From assembly GCA_030679895.1 (NCBI GenBank), contig JAUXSN010000006.1, forward strand, positions 1 through 52,418: 52,418 bases of DNA. The letters are read 5' to 3'. Every line of letters starts with the position of its first letter. Within the stretch, counting starts at the first letter, position 1. The stretch comes from Candidatus Moraniibacteriota bacterium. Lineage in GTDB: Bacteria; Patescibacteriota; Minisyncoccia; Moranbacterales; UBA11712. The notes beneath the pieces were generated by a model. The model did no database searches. It was given only the letters and a program-made list of their open reading frames with translations, and was not told the origin of the DNA. Of this stretch, positions 36,058-46,660 are shown piece after piece. The translations under genes were made by a program, and so were the position numbers.

Positions 36058-37470
36058 TTATTTGCGAAGCAGAGAAGGAAACAGTTTTTTCAGATAAGAA
36101 CGCGTCTTGCTGAAATTTTTATCCGCGGAAATTAATTCTTTCAGATCTTTCATGACATGCCCTATATCCGAAGAACAGCTTTCAAAATTCTTCAAGCGAA
36201 AAACATTGTCTATATCTGTCTTGATTAAATTTTTCTTTTCTTTTTCCGTAAATAATTCTTCTATAATCTTCTCCCCTTTCTTCAGCCCAATAATCCTTAT
36301 TTCCACATCTTTTTGAGGTAGTAAATTCTTGCTCCGGACGAGACAGAGCGCGACCTCGTAAATGTTTATCAGCTCTCCCATATCCAAAATAAATATTTCT
36401 CCCCGGTTGTCCCGGGCGGCGGAGTTTATAACTAGTTGAGCCGCCTCCCGAATTGACATAAAGAATCTCCGCACTTTTTTGTGAGTAACGGTAACATATT
36501 TATGATCTCTAATCTGACGCTCAAACAGCGGCAGCACTGATCCATGAGAATTGATAACATTCCCGAATCGCACAACGTTGAATTTTGTATGGCTCCTTCC
36601 AAGACCCTTAATATAATATTCGGCTATTTTTTTTGTCGCTCCCATCACGCTGGTCGGATTGACCACTTTATCAGTCGAAATAAATATGAAATTCCTGACG
36701 CGGTTTTTTATGGCCGTGTCAACGACATTCTTTGTGCCAACGATATTATTCATCACCGCCTCATCAATATTCTCTTCCATCAGATAAACGTGCTTATAGG
36801 CCGCCGCGTGAAATATAATGTCCGGTTTTTCCTTTTTTATAAGATTATCCAGCTTCTTAAGGTTCAGGATCGAACCAATTACTAGCCTGTATTTTTTTGC
36901 CGAAATGCCTCTTTCTTTGAGATCCTGATCCAGATTAAATGTGAGGTATTCCGAATTATCAAAAACAATCACTTTCTTCACGTCAAGGTCTATCAATTGT
37001 CTGACAATTTCCGAACCAATAGAACCGGCTCCGCCAGTTATCAGCACGGTTTTATTTTTATAAAATTTCTTTAGCGTTTCCACATTTTTCTTAAGGAAGG
37101 GACGACCCAAAAAGTCTTCCGCGTCTAAATCTTTCACTTCGCTATATTTTACGTCGTCCTGGCGGATGATCCTCTGGCTGCGCGGAACAATTCTCACGGG
37201 TATAGTATTATCAATATTCTTCAGTAAAATTTTGCGAATTTGTTCTCCGCTTGCCGAAGGAATCGCAATGACAATTTCATCCACTTGAAAAAGATCATTG
37301 ATTTTCGGCAAATCGTCGATACCGCCCAAAACTGATTCGGACTTGTTTTTTTCGCGATCGTCTATGAAACCTATGATTTCATGTTCGGGGTAGTTCTTTT
37401 CGATGTCATTCTTCAATAATTTGCCGGCGATTCCGGCTCCGACAATGATAATTTTTTTAGCTTCTTTCAT
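36058..37470 (-). CDS. CapD/FlaA1-like polysaccharide biosynthesis protein (nucleotide-sugar 4,6-dehydratase family)
   Basis: NKTVLITGGAGSIGSEIVRQLIDLDVKKVIVFDNSEY; FHAAAYKHVYLMEENIDEAVMNNIVGTKN; FISTDKVVNPTSVMGATKKIAE. Confidence 0.95.
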   Translation of the reverse strand: MKEAKKIIIVGAGIAGKLLKNDIEKNYPEHEIIGFIDDREKNKSESVLGGIDDLPKINDLFQVDEIVIAIPSASGEQIRKILLKNIDNTIPVRIVPRSQRIIRQDDVKYSEVKDLDAEDFLGRPFLKKNVETLKKFYKNKTVLITGGAGSIGSEIVRQLIDLDVKKVIVFDNSEYLTFNLDQDLKERGISAKKYRLVIGSILNLKKLDNLIKKEKPDIIFHAAAYKHVYLMEENIDEAVMNNIVGTKNVVDTAIKNRVRNFIFISTDKVVNPTSVMGATKKIAEYYIKGLGRSHTKFNVVRFGNVINSHGSVLPLFERQIRDHKYVTVTHKKVRRFFMSIREAAQLVINSAARDNRGEIFILDMGELINIYEVALCLVRSKNLLPQKDVEIRIIGLKKGEKIIEELFTEKEKKNLIKTDIDNVFRLKNFESCSSDIGHVMKDLKELISADKNFSKTRSYLKKLFPSLLRK

Positions 37471-38309
37471 AAGGATAAATATTTGTTTATAAGAGATAAG
37501 TTATTTTTATAAAATTGGTATGTTTCAGCTAAGCCAACTTCGAGCGATGTCAAAGGCACATTTTTCAGCAACTTATTATTTGCGGCAGAAATATTCAGGT
37601 ATTCTTTTCGGTTCTCGCTGCTTATCTTTAGTTTTTCCTTAATTATTTTATTTTCAATAATATCGATCAAATCCTTTATAGTAGTCAATCCGCCGCTTCC
37701 TATGTCGGTTGCAAGATATGAATTATTCTCAATCGCGTATTTGACGAATTTTCCCGCATCGCTAGCATATAGAAAATCCCGGCAGACTTTGGGATCATTT
37801 ATCTCCGTCGCCTTTCCGTTTAAATGATTGATAAAAATATTAGCCACCAGACCTCCCTGCCGATATGGCAATTGGTATAACCCGTACACATTAAACAGTC
37901 TGAAAATGGTCAAATTTATTCCATTGGACCGGCAATGATCCAAATAGAATTCCTCGAATGATATTTTTCTTTTAGCGTAATCCGAATCCGGATTAGCATA
38001 AATGGCAGCCGAGGAAAAAATAATCAAATGAGCACCCCTTTTTATTCCAACATTTTCAACTAATTTCATTTCCCCGGTCGCAAAATCAGCAACATTGACT
38101 TGATTATCAATTAGATGGATAAAGACTTCATAACTTCCCCTGATCTTTTTCTGGTAGGGATTTGCCTCGAGAAATATATCTTTTCTTTCAGGAAAAATGG
38201 ATCGCTTAATACCCATCGAGAAGCATTCGTATTGCCCGGCGAGTGTTTGATTGATGTTTCTTCCAATAAATCCTTCTCCTCCCAAAACTAATATTTTTCG
38301 TTTATCCAT
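37467..38309 (-). CDS. NAD-dependent epimerase/dehydratase
   Basis: KILVLGGEGFIGRNINQTLAGQYE; IIFSSAAIYANPDSDYAKRKISFEEFYL; TIFRLFNVYGLYQLPYRQGGL. Confidence 0.9.
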   Translation of the reverse strand: MDKRKILVLGGEGFIGRNINQTLAGQYECFSMGIKRSIFPERKDIFLEANPYQKKIRGSYEVFIHLIDNQVNVADFATGEMKLVENVGIKRGAHLIIFSSAAIYANPDSDYAKRKISFEEFYLDHCRSNGINLTIFRLFNVYGLYQLPYRQGGLVANIFINHLNGKATEINDPKVCRDFLYASDAGKFVKYAIENNSYLATDIGSGGLTTIKDLIDIIENKIIKEKLKISSENRKEYLNISAANNKLLKNVPLTSLEVGLAETYQFYKNNLSLINKYLSL

Positions 38310-38400
38310 AATAACCGGCTTGTCTATGCTATATAAGATTCAAGAATTCAGAACTTGATAAAAATGCGGTTTTACCGCTATATTTAAGAAAGTACCACAT

Positions 38401-38429
38401 TTGATTTATTTTTTCAATTAAATTAAAAT
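38401..38429 (+). promoter_or_regulatory. Putative sigma-70 promoter TTGATT-17 nt-TAAAAT for the 38465-45707 gene run
   Basis: -35 TTGATT 38401-38406, -10 TAAAAT 38424-38429, in a divergent intergenic region. Confidence 0.5.
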
Positions 38430-38464
38430 ACCTTTAGTCAAGCTAGCCAATAAAATTCAAAAAA

Positions 38465-39418
38465 ATGGATAGAAAACAGCTAATTTCCGTTGTTCTTCCT
38501 GTTTATAATGAAGAAAAAAATGTTTCCCTTGTGGCAGAACAGCTTCTAGGAATAGCCAAACAAATCAGCAATCGCTACGACATGGAGATTATTTTCGTGG
38601 ATGACGGCAGCCGTGACAATTCATTCGAAGAATTAATCAGGCTGTGCGAACAAAATTCTATGCTAAAAGCCTTGAGTTTCTCCAGAAACTTCGGGCATCA
38701 GATCGCGCTAACTGCCGGTTTTGATTATGCCAAAGGAGACGCGATTATTTGCATGGATTCCGATCTTCAGCATCCGCCTGAACTTATCCCAATAATGCTA
38801 AAAAAATGGGAGGAAGGAAATAATATTGTATACACAATCCGCAAAGATAATTCGAATATTTCTTTTGTGAAACGCTATTGTGATATATTTTTCTATTGGC
38901 TTATCAATAAAGTCTCTAATACGCCCATAAATCGCAACGCGGCCGATTATCGGTTAATCAGTCGGATCGCCCTAGATGAATTCAATAAATTAAGAGAAAG
39001 GGATCGATTCCTGCGAGGCATGATAAATTGGGTCGGCTTCAAAAATACAGCCATTGAATATGAAGTCGGCAAGAGAATTCACGGAAAAAGCAGCTATTCT
39101 ATGTGGAAGCTCGTGAAATTTGCCGCCAATGCCGTCACTTCTTTTTCTGGAGCGCCTTTGCGCACTTCTTTTGTCGCCGGAAGCGCCATTGCCGGCTTTG
39201 CCTTTATTTATGGAGTATATCTAGTTATTCAGAATTTATTTTTCGGAGCTAAATTTATTCCCGGCTGGCCATCGCTTATTATTAGCGTCTTGTTTTTGGG
39301 AGGAGTGCAGCTAATTTCCGTGGGTATCCTGGGAGAATATATTTATAGGATTTTTAATGAAGTAAAAAAGCGACCGCTCTATATCATTGATAAAACAATT
39401 AACGTGAACAAACAGTGA
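38465..39418 (+). CDS. Glycosyltransferase family 2, GtrB/ArnC-like polyprenyl-phosphate glycosyltransferase
   Basis: ISVVLPVYNEEKNVSLVAEQLLGI, MEIIFVDDGSRDNSFEEL, DAIICMDSDLQHPPELIP, C-terminal two TM helices. Confidence 0.95.
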   Translation: MDRKQLISVVLPVYNEEKNVSLVAEQLLGIAKQISNRYDMEIIFVDDGSRDNSFEELIRLCEQNSMLKALSFSRNFGHQIALTAGFDYAKGDAIICMDSDLQHPPELIPIMLKKWEEGNNIVYTIRKDNSNISFVKRYCDIFFYWLINKVSNTPINRNAADYRLISRIALDEFNKLRERDRFLRGMINWVGFKNTAIEYEVGKRIHGKSSYSMWKLVKFAANAVTSFSGAPLRTSFVAGSAIAGFAFIYGVYLVIQNLFFGAKFIPGWPSLIISVLFLGGVQLISVGILGEYIYRIFNEVKKRPLYIIDKTINVNKQ

Positions 39419-40236
39419 AATGCATTATTTGCGGAAATTCCGACCACCAGAAGCTATTCGAAGGCATAGTAAAATGTTCCGGTTGCGGATTGGTATTTTT
39501 TGATCAGGATTTAAGCGAGGATGAGATAAAAAAACTGTACAAAGAAGGATATTTCAAGGGAGAAGAATACTGCGATTACGAGGAAGATAAAAATATTTTG
39601 CAGAAAAACTTTACATCCCGCCTGAAAGATATTCTTCGATATAAAAAACAAGGCAATCTTTTTGAAATTGGCAGCGCTTATGGATATTTTCTCGAAAAGG
39701 CAAAAAAATATTTTGATGTTGAAGGTATCGACATAACCGAAAAACCCACCGCCTTCGCCAGAAATAAACTTGGCTTGAATGTCCATACTGGAAACTACCT
39801 GGATTTTGAAATTTCAGAAAAAAAAGACCTCTTTTGCATGTGGGATACCATTGAACATCTTCGGGAACCTCAAAAATTCATTGAAAAAATATCAAGAGAC
39901 ATAAAAACAGGCGGTTATTTATTCCTGACTACCGGCGACATCGGGAGCCTTGTGCCTAAAATGCAAGGTCGAAAATGGCGCTTAATCCATCCGCCCACCC
40001 ATCTTTATTATTTTTCTCGAGACACGATTAAGAAGCTTCTAGAGCAAAAAGGATTTGAAGTGCTGGAGATAAAGCATCCAGGCTTTCACCGGAGCTTGAG
40101 CCAGATAATTTACGCCCTCCTCTATCTCAAGCGCCGAAAAAATTCGGAAAAAGCGAAAAAAATACTGAAATTAATCGACTTCCCCTTATATCTCAATACT
40201 TTTGATATCATGCATGTAATCGCGCGAAAAAAATGA
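39415..40236 (+). CDS. Class I SAM methyltransferase with N-terminal zinc-ribbon
   Basis: MKCIICGNSDHQKLFEGIVKCSGCGLVFF; GNLFEIGSAYGYFLEKAKK; MWDTIEHLREPQKFIEKI. Confidence 0.92.
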   Translation: MKCIICGNSDHQKLFEGIVKCSGCGLVFFDQDLSEDEIKKLYKEGYFKGEEYCDYEEDKNILQKNFTSRLKDILRYKKQGNLFEIGSAYGYFLEKAKKYFDVEGIDITEKPTAFARNKLGLNVHTGNYLDFEISEKKDLFCMWDTIEHLREPQKFIEKISRDIKTGGYLFLTTGDIGSLVPKMQGRKWRLIHPPTHLYYFSRDTIKKLLEQKGFEVLEIKHPGFHRSLSQIIYALLYLKRRKNSEKAKKILKLIDFPLYLNTFDIMHVIARKK

Positions 40237-40586
40237 TTATTTTTATTGCCATCGCCATTTATTTAGCCTGCAGTACCACCGGACTTTTACTCCTTAAGAG
40301 CAGTCTCGCCCATCAGTCAGTGAAATCACTTTCAGATTTTTTGCAGATGTGGCTGAATGTAAAATTTGTGGCTGGATTTTTTTTGTACGCGGCCAGCTTT
40401 CTCACTTGGCTTTTTCTTCTTAATAAAAAAGACTTAAGCGTTATTTTTCCGATCGTAATCGGCCTAAGCTATATAACGGTCTTCGCCGCCGCGCTGGTTG
40501 TGCTTCATGAGGAGGCAAGCACTGCGAAGATAATCGGGGCGGTTCTTATCGGAGTCGGAATTCTATTTATAACGATTCAGAAATAA
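40233..40586 (+). CDS. EamA/SMR-like 4-TM transporter (ArnE-like candidate flippase)
   Basis: 117 aa, 4 hydrophobic segments; YITVFAAALVVLHEEASTAKIIGAVLIGVGILFI typical of the DMT superfamily. Confidence 0.82.
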   Translation: MIIFIAIAIYLACSTTGLLLLKSSLAHQSVKSLSDFLQMWLNVKFVAGFFLYAASFLTWLFLLNKKDLSVIFPIVIGLSYITVFAAALVVLHEEASTAKIIGAVLIGVGILFITIQK

Positions 40587-40588
40587 AT

Positions 40589-42613
40589 ATGCCGGATAAA
40601 TACATATCCTTTTTTACAAAAAGAAAAACACTTTTAACGCTAGCCGCCAATGCTGTTTTGTTCTTGACCCTGATATTTATAATTTACGGAAAAGCCATTC
40701 TGAATATCAACCATTACTACATCGGAACCGAAGGCGACAGTTCCTATTACATCTGGATTGCCAAATGGTTTTCACAATTCCTGTCTCATCCCAATACTCT
40801 CCACGTTACGAATGTGTATTATCCCATTGGGATTGATATCTCCGCCGGTTGGGAGGGATCGATCCTATTTTATGTCGGCGGATTTTTTAATTCATTTTTT
40901 TCCGAAGCGGCTTCTTATAACTTAGTCATTCTTTTCCCCCTGCTTCTGGATTGGGCAGCCTCATATTTTGTTTTTAACAAGTTTTCCAAACGACTTTTCA
41001 TTTCGGGACTCTTCGCAACCTTATTTTGCACCAGCACTTTTTTCATAGCCCGCAGCCTAGGGCATCCCACCTATCTTTATTTTTTTCATATTCCCCTGCT
41101 CTTTTATTTCTTGCAGCACGATTGGCTGAAAGGAATTAATTTAAAAAAGGCATTACTCCTTATTGTGGTTTACGTTTTGATATCGATAACGTCTTGGTAC
41201 TATTTTATTTTTGCGATAATCATTACCGCAATCTATCTGATAAGTTTCGCCATCAAAAATGGTAAATCGGATTTTAAAATTTACAAAAAAATAGCCCTAA
41301 CTTATGCGGGAGTTTTGATCGCCGTGATAGTTTTTAATTTCCCGATGTTTAAAGCGTTCTTTTGGGGAAGTTCCTATTTCTTCCCGTATCCTTTCAGAAT
41401 GAACAACGCCGGAATAAACCAGCAACTTTCCATGCACGCGATCGATTATCTCAAGCCTTTCTTCCTCAACACAATATATTATAAGTTAAGCAGCTGGGTA
41501 AACGGCTACGCGGAAAATAATCTTTTCCCGGGAATATCTTATTTCTTTTTGCTGCCGATTTCTCTTTTTTACATTTTGAAGCACGGGAAATATAAAAACT
41601 ATTTTATTTTTGGAATTTTAGCTGTTTTATTTTTCATTCTTTCTTTGGGATATAATTCTCCTTTACCTCTGTACCGATGGTTGAATTCGCTCCCCATCGC
41701 CTCCACCTTGCACGCCCCGCCCAGATTTGGCATAATCGTTATTTTTGTCGGTTGGCTGATAATTGCCAGTGCTATTAAACACGCCAAGGGAAAAGCTATT
41801 ACCGCTGTTTTATTGATTCTAATTTTCATTCAATTTTTCGAGTCTGCCAACTTTAGACCGGTCTTCGAGAATTTTGATAATCTTAGTATTCTAAAGAGCA
41901 TTGAACCAAACAAACAGTCCCCCGTCCTCGAATTACCTATGCGCTCGCAGGCCAGTGAAGCCCTCCTCACACCCGCGCTTTCGGGCCGGGCAGTTTTTTC
42001 CGGCTATCCCCAACACACGACTTATTCCCCCCAATTGGATTATTATGATTTGAATAATGTTTTGGATAGTTTAGACAAACAAGAAAAAACCGGTCCAGAT
42101 GTGGCTGCTGAACTAACTGCGGCGGAATCAGCAGCTTATCTTAAGTGGAAATTTGGAGTTGAGGATGTTGTTTGCAACAAGCAATTGACTCTGTCGCCAA
42201 AGGCTTCTGAAATATTGAAATATTTCTCGCTTATAAAAGAAAATGACAACTATGCTATTTATAGATTCGAGCAAATTCCAAATCTCGAGAATGATCCGGA
42301 TGTAAAAATCGTCACCGGAAAGGGGATAGGCCAATTGATCAATGGCGTGCGAACCATCGCGGAAAAAGCCGAGCTGGATATCCTGAATTTTAGCGATCAG
42401 CCGCAGAAATTGAAATTTCATTTTGTTGCCGCGGGAATCACCCCCAAAACGAATTATGCAATTGACGGCAACACACTGAAAAAAGACGTGGTGATTTCAG
42501 CTGAACCCGGACTTGGGACGATTACTATCACATCAGACAAAAAGTGCATCATTTCCGGCGCAGATTGCATAACCGGAACAATATCTGAAATTAATGTCCA
42601 GGGTATTAAATAA
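40589..42613 (+). CDS. GT-C-like multi-TM membrane protein
   Basis: 674 aa, multi-TM N-terminal block with YYIGTEGDSSYYIWIAKWF, C-terminal soluble domain. Confidence 0.75.
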   Translation: MPDKYISFFTKRKTLLTLAANAVLFLTLIFIIYGKAILNINHYYIGTEGDSSYYIWIAKWFSQFLSHPNTLHVTNVYYPIGIDISAGWEGSILFYVGGFFNSFFSEAASYNLVILFPLLLDWAASYFVFNKFSKRLFISGLFATLFCTSTFFIARSLGHPTYLYFFHIPLLFYFLQHDWLKGINLKKALLLIVVYVLISITSWYYFIFAIIITAIYLISFAIKNGKSDFKIYKKIALTYAGVLIAVIVFNFPMFKAFFWGSSYFFPYPFRMNNAGINQQLSMHAIDYLKPFFLNTIYYKLSSWVNGYAENNLFPGISYFFLLPISLFYILKHGKYKNYFIFGILAVLFFILSLGYNSPLPLYRWLNSLPIASTLHAPPRFGIIVIFVGWLIIASAIKHAKGKAITAVLLILIFIQFFESANFRPVFENFDNLSILKSIEPNKQSPVLELPMRSQASEALLTPALSGRAVFSGYPQHTTYSPQLDYYDLNNVLDSLDKQEKTGPDVAAELTAAESAAYLKWKFGVEDVVCNKQLTLSPKASEILKYFSLIKENDNYAIYRFEQIPNLENDPDVKIVTGKGIGQLINGVRTIAEKAELDILNFSDQPQKLKFHFVAAGITPKTNYAIDGNTLKKDVVISAEPGLGTITITSDKKCIISGADCITGTISEINVQGIK

Positions 42614-42683
42614 CAAATTATTTCTTATAAAATAATTATTGCCTTAATATTATGAGGTCGTATTTATTTTGCCATAACGATCT

Positions 42684-44159
42684 ATGCAAAAAAATAAGTT
42701 TATTATTTTATTCGGGCTTATCACGATATTAGCAATAATTGCAACAAACCTATGGGTAACTGATTCAAAAAATTATTTTTTGGCGGATGATTATAACTAT
42801 TTGCAAATATCACAGACTTCTTCTTTTTCACAAATTTTTCACTTATTGCCCGATAGTAGATACAATGATCGGCCTGTCGGATCTGTTCTTATAAAAATAA
42901 TGTACCAATTGTTTGGATTGCATTATCGACTATATCACATTGTATTATTAATAATCCATCTATTAAATTCATTTCTTGTCTATCTCTTAGTGAGACAAAT
43001 ACTCATGGATATTAATTTACAAGAAAGCAAATATTTTCCAATTTTAGCAGCTGCGATATTTGGAATATGGCCCAAGAGTTTACATACAGTTTCTTGGATC
43101 GCGGCAATTTTCGACATTTTTGGAGCAACACTTTTTTTAATAGTTTTAAATTTATTCATTTATAGAAAAAAAATAAAATGGAAGTATTTTGTTCAGGGAT
43201 TAATGATTATATTTTTTTTCCTAGCTCTGCGCACAAAAGAAATGACCATTATTGCCCCAACACTGATTCTATTGTATGAACTTTTTCTGCACCTCTATAG
43301 AAACCCACTCTCTTTAAGAAACCTAGGGAATTTCAGGCCAAGCGGAATCAGCATTATTTTATTTCTAATCTCAATTGGTTATTTTCTCTATCTAAATTTC
43401 ATGACAAATCAGGCTTTCACACTCAATCCAAATGAACAATATTATTTTACATATAATCCAATAGTTATAGTAAAAAACTTTATCTTGTATTGGTACTTAT
43501 ATTTCGACTTTAGCAAGGTCGAAGGAGCACAGGACGTATTCGTCGGTTTCAATGTAATTTCTGCGACAATCTCATTTCTAACACTCGCATCTCTGATGAT
43601 ATGGTCGCTATTTAAGGCGATTAGGAAAAATTATATCCTGCTCTTTATATTTGCATCGTTATTTGTCTCTCTTCTACCAATTTTACCGATGAAAAACTTC
43701 CAGCACATATTATACTTATACATGCCTTCCATATTTTTCTCATTATTGCTCGCTACCGTTATCATTCAACGAATGAATAGGTATGCGAAAAGACAAATCT
43801 CGCAATTTATTATTTTGCTTTTTGTTTTGGGGGGCTTGTATTCGCTGACGCTTACTGATTCTGTCCAGTTTCGAAGAAATTTTAGATTAATGATGGGAGA
43901 AAACAATCTGACAACAGCCAATGATTTATCCAAGCTGCCAAAACCAAGTAAGAATTCAACTATATATGTTAATAATATTTCCGACGGCCTTTCTTCTATA
44001 AATATAGGTCCGGGGAAAATAAATAACATTATTTTCAATGATCAGAGCTTAAGGACAATCCTCAACCCAAACTCAATCGATAAAAGTAAGCCGTATATGA
44101 TCCTGGAATATACCGGAAAATCGGGAGAGATCAAGCTCCTGGAAAAGTCTTCTATATAA
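42684..44159 (+). CDS. Multi-TM membrane protein, GT-C-like
   Basis: 491 aa, FLADDYNYLQISQTSSFSQIF, DRPVGSVLIKIMYQLFGLHYRLYHIVLLIIHLLNS. Confidence 0.75.
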   Translation: MQKNKFIILFGLITILAIIATNLWVTDSKNYFLADDYNYLQISQTSSFSQIFHLLPDSRYNDRPVGSVLIKIMYQLFGLHYRLYHIVLLIIHLLNSFLVYLLVRQILMDINLQESKYFPILAAAIFGIWPKSLHTVSWIAAIFDIFGATLFLIVLNLFIYRKKIKWKYFVQGLMIIFFFLALRTKEMTIIAPTLILLYELFLHLYRNPLSLRNLGNFRPSGISIILFLISIGYFLYLNFMTNQAFTLNPNEQYYFTYNPIVIVKNFILYWYLYFDFSKVEGAQDVFVGFNVISATISFLTLASLMIWSLFKAIRKNYILLFIFASLFVSLLPILPMKNFQHILYLYMPSIFFSLLLATVIIQRMNRYAKRQISQFIILLFVLGGLYSLTLTDSVQFRRNFRLMMGENNLTTANDLSKLPKPSKNSTIYVNNISDGLSSINIGPGKINNIIFNDQSLRTILNPNSIDKSKPYMILEYTGKSGEIKLLEKSSI

Positions 44160-44174
44160 TTTTTTCAAAACGCT

Positions 44175-45707
44175 ATGTCTGAAAATAGAAAAACAACGAC
44201 ACTAAAAAAAATTGATTTTGCTGTTGCCATCATTCTCTCTGCAATGTTCATTGGCTTTCTCATCCTGTCATCCACCCGCGCTCCTCTCAACTTCGATGCT
44301 TCATACAATATGCTTCCCTACCAAAGCCTGTCTAAAGGAACAGGATTCCAATATATATACGACAGCAAAAGCGTCCCTTTTAATCCGGCAGTGACCACTG
44401 GTCCGGAATTATATTTGCCGACTCTTATGATTTGGAAATTGATCGGCCATACTGATTATTTTGTCGCGACTTACGTCTTGATCGCTTATTACGCAATGTT
44501 TTTCGCTTTTCTTTTATTTTATGTATTAAAGGAAAAACCTTATAAAACTCTTTCGCTTCTCTTTTTTCTCATCCTCATCTTCAGCAATAAACAACTGTTC
44601 GACAATCGTTCACTAATTGATCCTTTGGGTGAGATAGTTTCGTCTTTTATGGTCTTCGCCGGAGCCTATCTTCTTTATAAGAAAAAAACAATCCCGTCCT
44701 TCATTCTCTTTGGTCTGGCACTGGACACTAAAGCCAATATCATTATTGCCTTGTTGCCAGCTCTCGCGATCTATATTTTTCTTGAGTATCTGTGGCCGAT
44801 TATAAAAGAAAAGGAATATCAAACCGCAGCCAAGACATCTCTCCGATGGATTTTTCTGTCGCTGATAATATTTACCCCTTCCCTTTTCACTACCCGCGTT
44901 TTGCCCGAACTTACTTTAAACACCAAAGAAAAAATAATATTTCACGAAGCCCAACAGGATTGGAACAACCACCGAAACGATCGCGGATTAGGACAACTCA
45001 CCACCTTCCTAAAGCATCCTAATCGGCATACGTTAAAAACTTTTTGGAACCAGACCGCAGCCAAGATTCCAACTTTAAAATCTTATTTTAACGGCAGTCT
45101 GTTTTTGATTATATTATTTTATACCTCCCTTCTGTTTTTAATTTCATATACTTTTCGAAAAAAACATTTTTCTTTTTTGCTTTTTGTTTTTTCTTTCTTC
45201 TTTTCGCTTTGGTGGCTTTTTGTGACCACCGATGCTTGGTGGAGATACTTTCTGCTTGTGGAATGGATGTATATATTGGGAATTGTCGCCATAGCGCCAA
45301 TGCTATTTCGAAAACAAAATCTGCGAAATCCATCATCGCTATTTATTTTCTTGAGCTTTCTAATCGTATTTTTACCGCAATTTTCCACTGCGTCAATAAA
45401 TCGAAGTCTGGATCCGTCCGAAAAAAATTATTTCACGCAAATGCAGAAATTGATCGAACCGATCGACCAAAATAATCTTTTTACTTATGGATGGTTCCAG
45501 TGCCCCCAACTTATGTTGCAGACAGGAAAACGCTTTCAAGACTATACTGATCAAGGAAGTGTCAAGGAAGCATCGCAGGAAGGAGAACCTATTTATCTTT
45601 TGACCGCGATTGAGAATACAATTGTCCAGCCAGAAATGGATGAAGTCTTAAAAAGCTTTGATCTGGTCAAAGCTTTTGGATATAACGGCCTTTATAAACT
45701 TAGATAG
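44175..45707 (+). CDS. Multi-TM membrane protein, GT-C-like
   Basis: 510 aa, NFDASYNMLPYQSLSKGTGFQYIYDSK...VTTGPELYLPTLMIWKLIG, many TM helices. Confidence 0.75.
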   Translation: MSENRKTTTLKKIDFAVAIILSAMFIGFLILSSTRAPLNFDASYNMLPYQSLSKGTGFQYIYDSKSVPFNPAVTTGPELYLPTLMIWKLIGHTDYFVATYVLIAYYAMFFAFLLFYVLKEKPYKTLSLLFFLILIFSNKQLFDNRSLIDPLGEIVSSFMVFAGAYLLYKKKTIPSFILFGLALDTKANIIIALLPALAIYIFLEYLWPIIKEKEYQTAAKTSLRWIFLSLIIFTPSLFTTRVLPELTLNTKEKIIFHEAQQDWNNHRNDRGLGQLTTFLKHPNRHTLKTFWNQTAAKIPTLKSYFNGSLFLIILFYTSLLFLISYTFRKKHFSFLLFVFSFFFSLWWLFVTTDAWWRYFLLVEWMYILGIVAIAPMLFRKQNLRNPSSLFIFLSFLIVFLPQFSTASINRSLDPSEKNYFTQMQKLIEPIDQNNLFTYGWFQCPQLMLQTGKRFQDYTDQGSVKEASQEGEPIYLLTAIENTIVQPEMDEVLKSFDLVKAFGYNGLYKLR

Positions 45708-45708
45708 T

Positions 45709-45732
45709 TTTGACCGCGCAGCATGTCAAAAT
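45709..45732. repeat. Inverted repeat TTTTGAC-10 nt-GTCAAAA between convergent genes
   Basis: 7-bp perfect arms between stops at 45707 (+) and 45746 (-). Confidence 0.5.
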
Positions 45733-45745
45733 TAGGGGGTAATCT

Positions 45746-46660
45746 TTATTTTTTTGCAAAAAGTATCAGCCCTTCTCCCAAATAAGCATGTTTCGGAGAA
45801 TTATAAGCATATATCCCTGACTCTTGGAAGCCGGTTTTTTTTAGTTCTTTAAACAAATCCCAGCCGAAATAATAGAAGCAGAGACAGCCACCATCGGCAT
45901 TGACTGGATCGCCATGATATTCCGCAGGCAAAATATGCTCCGTCTTACCATCCACTATCTTCGCTCTTGTTATTGTCTTCTTGCTCGATGAAATAAACGG
46001 AACAGAAAAAATAAAATAGCCGTCTTTTTTCAGAACGCGATATATTTCTTCCAGCGCTTTTTTGTAATCGGGTATATGTTCAAGCACTTCGCAGGATATT
46101 ACTAAATCAAATTCGCCATTATTAAAAGAAAGTTTAGTAATATCCTCATTATTCACCTCCCTATTCAAGCCTTCGATCAATATTTTTTTTCTGGCATCGC
46201 CCGCAAAATATTCACTTCCAATAATATTTTTATTTTTTTCTTTCAGCTTAGTAAAAAAAGGAGTCGCCTCCTCAGTGACATATATTTTTCTTTCCTCAAA
46301 ATCTGGAAATAGCTCGCGCATCAAATGATAAGTCGCCCTCAATCTATTATTTAAACCACACTTAGGACAAGTCATTCTTTCCCTGAAATTAGGAATTTTT
46401 TTACCATCAGTCTGCTTGCTGGCATATAAAAAATCAATTTTCATCGGCAATTTATCGCCGCAAAAAAAACAATGGGCGGATAAGTCCGATTCTTTTTGTT
46501 CCTCTATTATAAATTCTTCTAACAATCCGACCGAAGCGTGCTTTTTCTTTTCATTCCACTTATATCTCAACCTTGAACGGGACTTGATAAATACAGGTTC
46601 TCCGATAAGATATTGCTCTAAGTGTTTTTTGACTTCAGCAATGTCCAATTTTTCCGACAA
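45746..46660 (-). CDS. Class I SAM methyltransferase with Zn-ribbon-like Cys pairs
   Basis: CFFCGDKL...MTCPKCGLNNRLRATYHLM; DLVISCEVLEHIPDYKKALEEIYRVLKKDGYFIFSVPF. Track ATG 46804 would overlap the upstream gene by 170 nt; TTG 46660 or 46648 are alternatives. Confidence 0.85.
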   Translation of the reverse strand: MSEKLDIAEVKKHLEQYLIGEPVFIKSRSRLRYKWNEKKKHASVGLLEEFIIEEQKESDLSAHCFFCGDKLPMKIDFLYASKQTDGKKIPNFRERMTCPKCGLNNRLRATYHLMRELFPDFEERKIYVTEEATPFFTKLKEKNKNIIGSEYFAGDARKKILIEGLNREVNNEDITKLSFNNGEFDLVISCEVLEHIPDYKKALEEIYRVLKKDGYFIFSVPFISSSKKTITRAKIVDGKTEHILPAEYHGDPVNADGGCLCFYYFGWDLFKELKKTGFQESGIYAYNSPKHAYLGEGLILFAKK

